Source of the DNA: SPJN01 sp965229935
GTDB taxonomy: Bacteria > Pseudomonadota > Alphaproteobacteria > SPJN01
Direction of reading: 5' to 3'
Assembly (NCBI GenBank): GCA_965229935.1
Contig: CBDDKB010000002.1
Span: 2,604,001 to 2,668,000 of the forward strand
DNA: 64,000 nucleotides
Of this stretch, positions 25,754 through 33,788 are shown in pieces (the stretch's first letter is position 1; each line of letters starts with the position of its first letter). Both the position numbers and the translations under genes were made by a program. The notes beneath the pieces were generated by a model that saw nothing but the letters and a program-made list of their open reading frames with translations, had not been told where the DNA came from and ran no database searches.

Positions 25754-26820
25754 GCCCCCTTAAAACAGCACAGCCCGCACGGCACCCAAACCCGACCGCA
25801 AAGGCAAAGCGCCTTGCACATCTTGTGTTTGAACGGCCTGACCTTGAACAGGGCGAACAGTTCTTTCACGATTTCGGACTGCTGACGGCGGAAAAGAAAG
25901 ATGGCAGCATCTTTTTACGCGCTGCTGAAGCCGCACCCTATTGTGTCGAGCTTAAAAAGGGGCCTGAGGCACGCTTGGTCGCCATCGGGCTTGAGGTGCG
26001 GGACCAGATGGACCTTGACGCGCTGGCTGCCCTTCCCGGTGCGGAACGCATTACCCCTCCCGGTCCCGGTGGCGGCAATTGCGTCCTGTTGCATGACCCG
26101 TCCGGACGTAGGATTGAGGCTGTTTATGGCCAAACACCTTATGAGGCGATCCCCCTACGTGATCCGCTGGGCGCCAACAGTCCGGGCAAGGTTGATCGCG
26201 TGAACGAAGGCCAGCGCGCGCCCATTGAGGTGCCGCAGGTCAACAAGCTGGGTCATACGGTACTGGAAACCGCAGGCTTTCAGGCCATGTCCGCTTTCTT
26301 TACCGAACATTTCGGGATGATCCCGTCAGATGTTGAGGTATTGCCCGATGGTTCCCCCATGATCTGCTTCTTCCGCTTTGATCAGGGCGACACACCGTCT
26401 GACCATCATTCTATCGCGATGGCGCAAACCTTCCGTGACCAGCATGTCCACACCGCGTTTGAGGTTGTGGATCAGGATGCGGTGGGCATCGGTCAGGCCA
26501 TGTTGCGCAAGCGCGGCTATAACCACGCATGGGGCATCGGTCGGCATATCCTTGGCAGCCAGATTTTTGACTATTGGCGCGATAAGGATGGCGAGATGTT
26601 TGAACATTATTCGGATGGTGATGTGTACACCGCCGATGTGCCGACAGGCTATCACAAGGCCGGTGGCGACACGCTTTATCAATGGGGGCCGAAATTGCCT
26701 GCTGATTTCCTGCGCCCGAAAATGAACCCAAAGACAATCCGCACCTTGATCAGCAATCTGCGTAAAAGCCCGGATCTGTCATTCCGCAAACTAATGATGA
26801 TGCTGAAAGCTGCGGGCTAA
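25750..26820 (+). CDS. type I extradiol dioxygenase-like VOC protein
   Basis: A 356-residue, two-module VOC protein. The second module has a complete 2-His-1-Glu set: H169 (KLGHTVLE), H234 (QHVHTAFEV) and E285 (GEMFEHYSDGD), plus YNHAWGIGRHILGSQIFDYW, very like 2,3-dihydroxybiphenyl-type ring-cleaving dioxygenases. It should open a catechol ring next to the hydroxyls using Fe(II) and O2. Translationally coupled to the flavin hydroxylase, which would supply the catechol. A steroid, biphenyl or alkyl-phenol substrate is possible. Confidence 0.85.
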   Translation: MSPLKTAQPARHPNPTAKAKRLAHLVFERPDLEQGEQFFHDFGLLTAEKKDGSIFLRAAEAAPYCVELKKGPEARLVAIGLEVRDQMDLDALAALPGAERITPPGPGGGNCVLLHDPSGRRIEAVYGQTPYEAIPLRDPLGANSPGKVDRVNEGQRAPIEVPQVNKLGHTVLETAGFQAMSAFFTEHFGMIPSDVEVLPDGSPMICFFRFDQGDTPSDHHSIAMAQTFRDQHVHTAFEVVDQDAVGIGQAMLRKRGYNHAWGIGRHILGSQIFDYWRDKDGEMFEHYSDGDVYTADVPTGYHKAGGDTLYQWGPKLPADFLRPKMNPKTIRTLISNLRKSPDLSFRKLMMMLKAAG

Positions 26821-26869
26821 CCCGCCCGCGCGTTTCTGTACCCCCAATTTTCTTTAGGAGAGAAGAATA

Positions 26870-27826
26870 ATGGCACTCAATATTATCCGCTTTGAACAAG
26901 ATGGCACCGCAAAATGGGGCCTTGCCCGCAATGGCAAGATCGCGCTTATCGACGGGGACTATCCCACCACCCGCGATTTTATCGCCGCCTTTGCCAATGA
27001 TACAGCGTCGCTTGCCGCGCTGCCTGAAGGCACGATTGATGAAGCGTCCGTGACGCTGTTGTCATCCGTCACACGCGAAAGCCGCTTTGTCTGTCAGGGT
27101 GCCAATTATGTGCAGCACATGATTGATTCAGGGATGAACCCGGACGACAAAAACTTCAACATGATCTTTACCAAGGCGACAAGCTGCCTTGCCCCCGCTG
27201 ATACAGACATTATCCGCCCCAGCATTGTGCAATTGCTTGACTACGAGATTGAGCTTGGGATCATCATGAAGCAGGACATCACAGGACCTGTGACAGTCAC
27301 AAGCGAAAATCTGGGCGACTATATTGCCGCCATTACCATCGTCAATGATGTCAGTGCCCGCGATATCCAAATCCCGCAAATGCAGTTTTATAAGGGCAAA
27401 AGTTTCCGTACATTCGGCCCCTGCGGCCCTTATCTGACTTTGTTGGAACCGGGCGATATTGCCAAGGTTGAACAGCTTGACCTGTTGCTGACGGTCAATG
27501 GCGAAACCCGCCAAAAGGACAATACCGCCAATCTGGTGTTCAAGCCTGCTGAAACATTGACTGAGTTGTCAGGTGTGCAGGATTTCGCGGTTGGTGATTT
27601 GATCGCCACGGGTACACCGTCAGGCTGCGCCCTTTCGGCCCCATCACCGGGCAAGCAAAAGATTGCGGGCCTGCTGCCAGAAGCGAAAAAATGGGACATC
27701 TTCATGAAGTTGCAGATGAAGCGGACGCAATATCTGCAACCGGGTGACAAGGTTGAAACCTCAATCCGGTCGGCAGACGGTGCGATCGATTTGGGTGTGC
27801 AGCGTAACACCATCGTTCAGGGTTAA
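26870..27826 (+). CDS. fumarylacetoacetate hydrolase-family protein
   Basis: A 318-residue FAH-family hydrolase with metal ligands E126 and E128 (LDYEIELG), D160 and the following VSARD, and GPCGPYLTLLEPGD near the active site; ATGTPSGC is the usual late motif. It should cleave a C-C bond of, or hydrate, a dioxo-acid. Preceded by TAGGAGAG. Placed directly after an extradiol dioxygenase, it likely hydrolyses or decarboxylates the ring-fission product. Confidence 0.87.
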   Translation: MALNIIRFEQDGTAKWGLARNGKIALIDGDYPTTRDFIAAFANDTASLAALPEGTIDEASVTLLSSVTRESRFVCQGANYVQHMIDSGMNPDDKNFNMIFTKATSCLAPADTDIIRPSIVQLLDYEIELGIIMKQDITGPVTVTSENLGDYIAAITIVNDVSARDIQIPQMQFYKGKSFRTFGPCGPYLTLLEPGDIAKVEQLDLLLTVNGETRQKDNTANLVFKPAETLTELSGVQDFAVGDLIATGTPSGCALSAPSPGKQKIAGLLPEAKKWDIFMKLQMKRTQYLQPGDKVETSIRSADGAIDLGVQRNTIVQG

Positions 27827-27837
27827 AGGCGCGCGGC

Positions 27838-28977
27838 ATGACCCAACAGACCAATCATCTTGTCCGCTTTATCAAGCGGCCAGACGGTGCGCCGACGCCT
27901 GATATTTTCACCACTGAAGCTGAGGCGCTTGCCCCCCTGAACGCCGGTGAGTTTCGCGTGCGCAACGCGCTGATTTCGATGGACCCGGCACTTGTCAGCC
28001 GGATGCGCCCTGAAAGCAATTATGCTGAAAGCGTCAACCCGGGCGAGGTGATGCACGCCTATGCGGTCGGCCAGGTGGTTGAAAGCAAAAACCCCCATGC
28101 CAAGGTGGGGGAGGTCCGGTTGGGCCGCTTTGACATGCAGGAATTTTCCACCCAGACCGACGCTGCTGAAACACGCGTGATCAATTTGGGGATTGCTGCG
28201 CCAGAACATTATCTGTCAGTCGTCGGTATCACCGGGGCAACCGCCTATTTCGTCCTGCAGGAAATTTGCGACCCCAAGGCAGGTGACGTGATGGTGATCT
28301 CAGCCGCTGCAAGTTCAGTCGGTCGTGTGGCCGCGCAACTTGCCAAGGCGCAGGGCGTGACGTTGGTGGGGATCGTCTCCACCGATGACAAGGCCAAGGC
28401 CCTGGTGGCGGAGGGGGTCTATGATGCCGCCACATCCTATCGCGGTAAATCAATTGATGAACTGTCAGCCGATATCGGCGCACTGTGCCCGAACGGGATT
28501 GACATTTATTTTGATAATACCTCGGGCGATATCTCAGAAAGTCTGATGGATCATTATAATGATTTCGCGCGCATTGCCGTAATCGGACGGCTTGGCATTG
28601 CCCATATCACTGACACCAAAAAGGATGTGGGTCGCCGCGATGCCAATATCATGCTGGCGCACCGCATCAAGAAACAGGGCTTTGTCCTGTTGGATTATAA
28701 TGACCGCATGATGGAGGCTGCCTTTTCGCTCGCCCGCATGGTCAAGGATGGCAGCCTGCAGGCCGATATTGATATGGCCGAAGGTGTCGATGCGCTCGCC
28801 ACCTCATTCTTTCGCATGTTGCGGGGTGAAAATACGGGCAAGCAATTGGTCCGTGTCGGTACGATTGACGAGGGCGCAGATCCCGCGAACCGCAAAGTCG
28901 GCCAGCTTTTAACAAAGCCGGGACCGATTGGCGGGCTTGCGCTAAAGCTGCTGAAACGCCGTAACGCAAAGGGCTAG
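27838..28977 (+). CDS. NADP-dependent MDR oxidoreductase (CurA-like)
   Basis: A 379-residue zinc-free MDR protein. SMDPALVSRMRPES, ISAAASSVGRVAAQLAKAQG and CPNGIDIYFDNTSGDISESL match CurA-type reductases, and it is a paralogue of the protein at 8728. It likely reduces an enone or double bond with NADPH in the same pathway as the preceding ring-cleavage genes (11 nt after the FAH gene). The C-terminus carries an extra basic tail (LKLLKRRNAKG). Confidence 0.85.
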   Translation: MTQQTNHLVRFIKRPDGAPTPDIFTTEAEALAPLNAGEFRVRNALISMDPALVSRMRPESNYAESVNPGEVMHAYAVGQVVESKNPHAKVGEVRLGRFDMQEFSTQTDAAETRVINLGIAAPEHYLSVVGITGATAYFVLQEICDPKAGDVMVISAAASSVGRVAAQLAKAQGVTLVGIVSTDDKAKALVAEGVYDAATSYRGKSIDELSADIGALCPNGIDIYFDNTSGDISESLMDHYNDFARIAVIGRLGIAHITDTKKDVGRRDANIMLAHRIKKQGFVLLDYNDRMMEAAFSLARMVKDGSLQADIDMAEGVDALATSFFRMLRGENTGKQLVRVGTIDEGADPANRKVGQLLTKPGPIGGLALKLLKRRNAKG

Positions 28978-28981
28978 TCGC

Positions 28982-29386
28982 ATGTTTACACAGAATGATT
29001 TGGTTGGCAGTTGGCAGCTTGTGTCCTTTAAGGAAACCAGCAATGGCGCCACAAAGGATACGTTTGGCCCCAGCCCGCAGGGGCAAATTCAATATGATCT
29101 TGCCGGGCGTATGTCTGCCATGTTGATGCACAAGGATTACCCGACGACGCCAAGTGATGGCCGGTTTGATCCTGCCGTGCCGTTTCTAAGCTATGCCGGG
29201 GGTTTCACTGTTGATGGGACCTATGTGACCCATGATGTTGACCTTGCCTCTCAACCCTTTTTTGTCGGTCAGAAACTGCGCCGCAAAATTGCGCTTGAAG
29301 GGGATCAACTGACCCTGACAAGCGATATTGATGATTTGAACGGGATCGAAATTCCTGTGCAAACGCTTGTGTGGCGGCGGGCGTGA
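28982..29386 (+). CDS. lipocalin-like domain protein
   Basis: A 134-residue protein with LVGSWQLVSFKE at the N-terminus, GQIQYDLAGRMSAMLMHKD, and a C-terminal beta region ending VQTLVWRRA. This is the Lipocalin_5-like pattern (small beta barrel binding hydrophobic ligands). No signal peptide is visible, so it is cytoplasmic. It is 4 nt after the MDR gene and is the last gene of the operon. A carrier or stabiliser of a hydrophobic intermediate is only a guess. Confidence 0.8.
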   Translation: MFTQNDLVGSWQLVSFKETSNGATKDTFGPSPQGQIQYDLAGRMSAMLMHKDYPTTPSDGRFDPAVPFLSYAGGFTVDGTYVTHDVDLASQPFFVGQKLRRKIALEGDQLTLTSDIDDLNGIEIPVQTLVWRRA

Positions 29387-29462
29387 AAGCGCTAAATTGC
29401 TGCATTGTGCTGTGCGCCGCGTGACGGAAAAGTCTGCAACTTTTCCTAGCGGTCGCTTTAAG

Positions 29463-30449
29463 CTAACCCCAGAACCCCAAGACACGTTCAAACATCCAGC
29501 TTGCAGCGACCGCGCCGATAAACAGGGCGGTCACATGCTGCAAATGGGCATGGGTCTGTGTGGTGGTCAGCCGCGCGATGACGACACTGCCCATAATGAT
29601 CAGCGTTACGAATAATAGCTGGCCCAACTCAACCCCGATGTTAAAGCCGACAAGGCCCAATAGCCGTTGATCATCGGCAAGACCCGCATCCGACAGGATT
29701 GATGCAAAGCCCAACCCATGCAGCAACCCAAAGGCAGATGCCGTTAAGGCAGGGTAGCGCCATGACAGCGTGCTTTGGTCATGGCGCGCCAGCTCAAGCC
29801 CGACAAACATGACGGACAGGGCGATTACCGCCTCAACCGGGGGGGCGGGCAGGGCTATCACGTCAAACACGGCAAGCCCCAATGTCAGCGAATGGGCAAG
29901 GGTAAAGCCTGTCACCATCAGCCCAAGGCGGCGGGCTTTATGTGCGCCGGGGCCACGAATGATCAATAAGGTCAGGCCCAGAATGAACAGCAAATGATCA
30001 AAGCCGCTTAAAATATGGTCAACACCTGTGTTGACGAAGCTGCCGAAATCAATTTGATTATTCATCAAATCGTAAAGCGGGATGGCGCGATCTTCAGGAC
30101 CGTAAAAGCGCGTGGTGCGGTTCTTCACCTCCACCAACGTCGACAGGGCCGGATTGATGGTCGGCCACAGGATCGTCAAAACGGGCGTTACTGTATGGTC
30201 GGCGCAATCAAATTTTCCCTGACCCAACAGGCCGTTCTGCGGGGCCTCGACCGCAAGACAGTCAGCAATGATCACGCGGGGTTCTGCCCCCGGCGGCAGG
30301 ACAGGCGGAGCCTGCCATGTCAGGCTGATCAACCCGTCATCATTGTTGATGCGGATCAACAAGGGCCGTCCCTCATGCGCACTGACGGGGGTCAGTGTTG
30401 GGACCAGTGCGGCAAGGGCCAGCAGAATGACTGCAAACAGGCGCATCAT
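29463..30449 (-). CDS. HupE/UreJ-family membrane protein
   Basis: A 328-residue protein with a signal peptide (residues 1-24, ending VSAHE), a periplasmic domain of about 110 residues, then a C-terminal membrane domain beginning VDHILSGFDHLLFILGLTLL, the HupE/UreJ_2 hallmark, with about six helices including HGLGFASILSDAG. HupE/UreJ relatives transport nickel or cobalt; this long two-domain subtype is uncharacterised. It starts 3 nt after the PpiC-like gene, so they are in one operon with the DUF3604 gene. Confidence 0.83.
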   Translation of the reverse strand: MMRLFAVILLALAALVPTLTPVSAHEGRPLLIRINNDDGLISLTWQAPPVLPPGAEPRVIIADCLAVEAPQNGLLGQGKFDCADHTVTPVLTILWPTINPALSTLVEVKNRTTRFYGPEDRAIPLYDLMNNQIDFGSFVNTGVDHILSGFDHLLFILGLTLLIIRGPGAHKARRLGLMVTGFTLAHSLTLGLAVFDVIALPAPPVEAVIALSVMFVGLELARHDQSTLSWRYPALTASAFGLLHGLGFASILSDAGLADDQRLLGLVGFNIGVELGQLLFVTLIIMGSVVIARLTTTQTHAHLQHVTALFIGAVAASWMFERVLGFWG

Positions 30450-30452
30450 CTA

Positions 30453-31325
30453 TCAGCGTTCCACGTCAAACGTATCGACAATCGCCTCTACCGCTTTTTC
30501 CCGGGCCTTGCCCTGTTGTTCGCGATGCCAGTCCTGCAATAATTGCGGGGCAAGCTCCTCAAAGGGTGGCAGGGTTTCGGGCTGGCGGTTCAACAGCTTG
30601 ATCAAATGCCACCCATAGGGCGATTGCAAGGGGGCGGACCAGCTTGCAACCGGGACGGTTTCGTCAAATATATAGGCGCTGATTGTCGGGCCCAAATGGT
30701 CGGTCAAAAGGCTGTGCGTTGCTTCGACATAATTGCGGCGATACAGGAACCGTTCGCCGCGCGGGGCGTCCTTGCCTGCGGCGATCGTTTGATAGGCGGC
30801 TTGTGCGTCCGTTTCAGATTTATAGTAGATATGCGTGATGGTGGCCCAAGCGGGGGCAAGATAATCATCCTGCCGGTCTGCAAACCAGTTGCGCAATTCC
30901 TGTTCTGCCACCTGAGGGCGGGTCGGAACCCCGGCAAGGCCCAGCGCCACATAGTCCATCTTTTGCACAAGGCGTTGGCGAATGATGGCGTCATTGGCAT
31001 CAAGGCCCAAGGTCAGCGCCCGGCGATAAAGTGCCTCCTCCTTTATATACTCGTCGATCATTTCCTCCCGCTTGTCGGCGGGCATGGCAGCCAGATAGGC
31101 CGCCGCTGCTGCGGGGGAAAAAGCCTTGTTCCTGAATTGCAGCCATGTCGTCAGCGCCTCGTCCGTGACTTTGATGGTCTTTTGCGGATCGCGCAAAAAT
31201 CCGTCATTGGCAAGGCCGAACAGCAAAAACAGGCCAAGCCCAAGGGCGAGGAAATGGCTTAACGGGTCGCGCCAAAATCGCCGCCACAGGCCGGGCGTGG
31301 GAGAAGGGGGGGATTGATCGGTCAT
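30453..31325 (-). CDS. membrane-anchored PpiC-type peptidylprolyl isomerase
   Basis: A 290-residue protein with an N-terminal membrane anchor (HFLALGLGLFLLFGLAND, about residues 24-42), a SurA-like helical region, then a divergent parvulin domain containing ITHIYYKSETDAQAAYQTI and APLQSPYGWHLIKLLNR, the conserved parvulin C-terminal strand. A periplasmic folding helper is likely. It lies 6 nt after the DUF3604 gene on the minus strand, so it may be a dedicated chaperone for that exported protein or for HupE. Confidence 0.8.
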   Translation of the reverse strand: MTDQSPPSPTPGLWRRFWRDPLSHFLALGLGLFLLFGLANDGFLRDPQKTIKVTDEALTTWLQFRNKAFSPAAAAAYLAAMPADKREEMIDEYIKEEALYRRALTLGLDANDAIIRQRLVQKMDYVALGLAGVPTRPQVAEQELRNWFADRQDDYLAPAWATITHIYYKSETDAQAAYQTIAAGKDAPRGERFLYRRNYVEATHSLLTDHLGPTISAYIFDETVPVASWSAPLQSPYGWHLIKLLNRQPETLPPFEELAPQLLQDWHREQQGKAREKAVEAIVDTFDVER

Positions 31326-31331
31326 ATGTCT

Positions 31332-33233
31332 TTAGTTGTTAGGGGTGACCCATATGGGGGAAGAATAGGCACGCTCCTGCTGGGTGGCGGGGCCGGCATC
31401 GTCTTCATTATGGGGAATGTTGAGCGCGATGGAATCATACAGGCTGTGACGCGCTGTTGGGATTTCAAGCACACGAACATAGTAAAAGGCGCGCTGGGTT
31501 TTGTCATAGTCAGGATCGGTCCAAACCATAGACAGCTCCTCTGCGCCGATTGTGTTGCCGACCCGTCCGGTCGAACGGTCAACACTATCGCCAACAGGGT
31601 TGATTGACCCGTCCTTGTTCACGCGATTTTCGCCGCCCAAGGCAACATTATAGATTTTCTCGTGCGTTGCGCCATCGGCATCAACCCAGCCTTTGATCAC
31701 CTGTACGCGATCAAGATTGGCACCCTTGGGGTCCTTTGTGGCGCGGATCATCAATTGTGTCGGCTTGTCCCCGGCGATCAAATCACCGCCCATGGGCACG
31801 CCCTTTTCATAGCCGGTATCAGCCATATAGGACATAAAGGCATCGGCGGCGCTAAAGTCGGTGCCACCAAACACACGCAGCGCAATGCGCGGCCCTGTTG
31901 AGGCATAGACCTCCCGCCGTTTAAAGGCGGCAAAGATGGATTCGCGGGTATTTTCCTCGGCCCAAACGGCTGCATAGCCAGCGGCACTCATTGACCAGCC
32001 ATTGACGGAACGGCCAATGCGGTCACGGTTTTTGTTTTCAGGAACTGAATCCATCGCCATCTTGCCATGGAAATTATCATTATCGGCGCTGGCAATACCC
32101 GAATGGGCGTCGGTTGAGCCGATGACGCCGAACTTGAAGGGGTTGACGCCAATCTCATCTTCGATTTTCAAACCGTTTTTGAGGGAGGAGCGGATATAAT
32201 CACCCTCATGCGCCTGATACTCTTCCTGCTTGATCTGGATGTAATTGGGATAGGGATTAAATTCCGCAAATTCATCATCAGGTGACAGGCTGGGCCATGT
32301 TTCACTGTCGCCCTTGATTTGGGTGATCTCGACCACAGGCTCCATCTCGGCACGGATGCGGGCATAGTCTGCTGTAATCGTCTCGCCCTTCATGGTCAGT
32401 TCAGGGTTGAACATATAGCCTTTAGAGATGTTGGAATTATGCGGCATGGCGATGAAAGGCGCGCCGGTGCGGGCCTCTGTCTCTTTCATCCATGCCCAAA
32501 GGTCTTCTGGGATTTGGCTTTGGTCAGACCCATAGGGTAGGAACTGCTTGGCCGTTTCGCCATCCGTGGGCGACATGACAATACGGTGCAGATTCGCGCC
32601 TGAGGGGATGGTGCTCCACTCCCACCCGATAAAGGCTGTGAATTTGCCCGGATCATTATGGCGGTCGGCAGCTTCGGCAATTTCATCCCAGGACCGTTGT
32701 TCAATTGCGGTCGTGTCGCCGATAGGCATGGCGTTCATTTGTGTGTTGGCAGTCGTGCGCACATCGGTCGGCCCGTCAGTGTCGGTCACCATGCTTATGA
32801 TTTCTGTGAACACGGATGCGCCTTCGCCTTCGGCAACGGCGTTACGGATCGTGCGGAAGAAATACCAGCGCAGAATGGAATCAAAAAAGCCGACATCACC
32901 GAATTCTTCGGACCCTTCATTGATGGCGGGCATCACGCCCATATATTCGGCATGGTCAGACACAACCAGAAAGTCGAGCGGGGTGTCGATCTGGATCCAA
33001 GCCCTGTGATAGGGGTGGATCACGGGTTTGCCCTTGGCCCAATTATAGGCGGTATCGGGATCAGCGGTCAGATTGCCGTTCAAAAACGCATCAAAGCTGT
33101 ATTTGGTGTGAAGATGCGTGTCGCCCCAATATAGATTGGTGTCAGCGGCCTGACTTGTTTCGATGGTGGCGGCATTGAATGCCAGTCCCAAACCTGCTGC
33201 AAAGGCAGCGGTTGCAATCAAGTTCCGTTTCAT
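31332..33233 (-). CDS. exported DUF3604 protein (paralogue A)
   Basis: A 633-residue protein with a signal peptide (MKRNLIATAAFAAGLGLAFN, cleavage near SQAAD) followed by NLYWGDTHLHTKYSFDAFLN, a PHP-like metal site (DxHxH), then VVSDHAEYMGVMPA, FIGWEWSTIPSGANLHR, IAMPHNSNIS and GSTDAHSGIASAD. DUF3604 has no proven function; the residues suggest a metal-dependent phosphoesterase-like hydrolase in the periplasm. Length is normal. Preceded by AAGGGGG. First gene of an operon with PpiC-like and HupE-like genes; a paralogue lies at 33789. Confidence 0.88.
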   Translation of the reverse strand: MKRNLIATAAFAAGLGLAFNAATIETSQAADTNLYWGDTHLHTKYSFDAFLNGNLTADPDTAYNWAKGKPVIHPYHRAWIQIDTPLDFLVVSDHAEYMGVMPAINEGSEEFGDVGFFDSILRWYFFRTIRNAVAEGEGASVFTEIISMVTDTDGPTDVRTTANTQMNAMPIGDTTAIEQRSWDEIAEAADRHNDPGKFTAFIGWEWSTIPSGANLHRIVMSPTDGETAKQFLPYGSDQSQIPEDLWAWMKETEARTGAPFIAMPHNSNISKGYMFNPELTMKGETITADYARIRAEMEPVVEITQIKGDSETWPSLSPDDEFAEFNPYPNYIQIKQEEYQAHEGDYIRSSLKNGLKIEDEIGVNPFKFGVIGSTDAHSGIASADNDNFHGKMAMDSVPENKNRDRIGRSVNGWSMSAAGYAAVWAEENTRESIFAAFKRREVYASTGPRIALRVFGGTDFSAADAFMSYMADTGYEKGVPMGGDLIAGDKPTQLMIRATKDPKGANLDRVQVIKGWVDADGATHEKIYNVALGGENRVNKDGSINPVGDSVDRSTGRVGNTIGAEELSMVWTDPDYDKTQRAFYYVRVLEIPTARHSLYDSIALNIPHNEDDAGPATQQERAYSSPIWVTPNN

Positions 33234-33363
33234 AGGACCCCCTTATGTGTTGTGCCGATAGAATAGGCCAATTGCCCCCATGGTTTCCAGTCCAGAAAAT
33301 AGTTTGCCTGTAACATGATTTGTGTAAGCTTTTGCCTGTAACAACAGCAAATGGGGGGAAGCC

Positions 33364-33774
33364 ATGACAGCTGTATTTTTAAGTGATGACTGGTTCACCA
33401 AGGTTGAAGCGATTATGGACGAATTGGGCCATCCTGAGGTGGCCGATGCCGCCAAGGATGTGCTGATCAATCTGAATATCCATGAAAGCCCGGACGGGAC
33501 CGTCGAATTGCGGATGGAGGCGGGGCGGCTTGAACGGGGCAATGCCCCCGATGCGCCGACGACGCTGAATGTTCCTTATGATGTGGCCTATGCCATGTTC
33601 ATCAAAAATGATCAGGCCGTTGCCATGAGTGCGTTTATGTCAGGCCAGATCAAGGTCGAAGGTGACATGACCAAATTGATGGCGCTTGGTGCCGGTGGTG
33701 GTGCCAGTGGTGGTGGGCAAGCTGGCGGCGATCATCAGGCCCGTATCATTGCGATCACCGCCCCACTTGGCTGA
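33364..33774 (+). CDS. SCP2 sterol-binding-domain protein
   Basis: A 136-residue protein with a C-terminal SCP2 segment (VPYDVAYAMFIKNDQAVAMS, SGQIKVEGDMTKLMALGAG), ending in a Gly-rich tail. SCP2 domains bind sterols, fatty acids or acyl-CoA. No signal peptide; cytoplasmic. GGGGGGA precedes the ATG. It is divergent from DUF3604 A and convergent with DUF3604 B, so it sits between the two paralogues. The tandem 13-nt direct repeat at 33303-33343 lies just upstream. Confidence 0.82.
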   Translation: MTAVFLSDDWFTKVEAIMDELGHPEVADAAKDVLINLNIHESPDGTVELRMEAGRLERGNAPDAPTTLNVPYDVAYAMFIKNDQAVAMSAFMSGQIKVEGDMTKLMALGAGGGASGGGQAGGDHQARIIAITAPLG

Positions 33775-33788
33775 GTGTGCGGTGCTGA

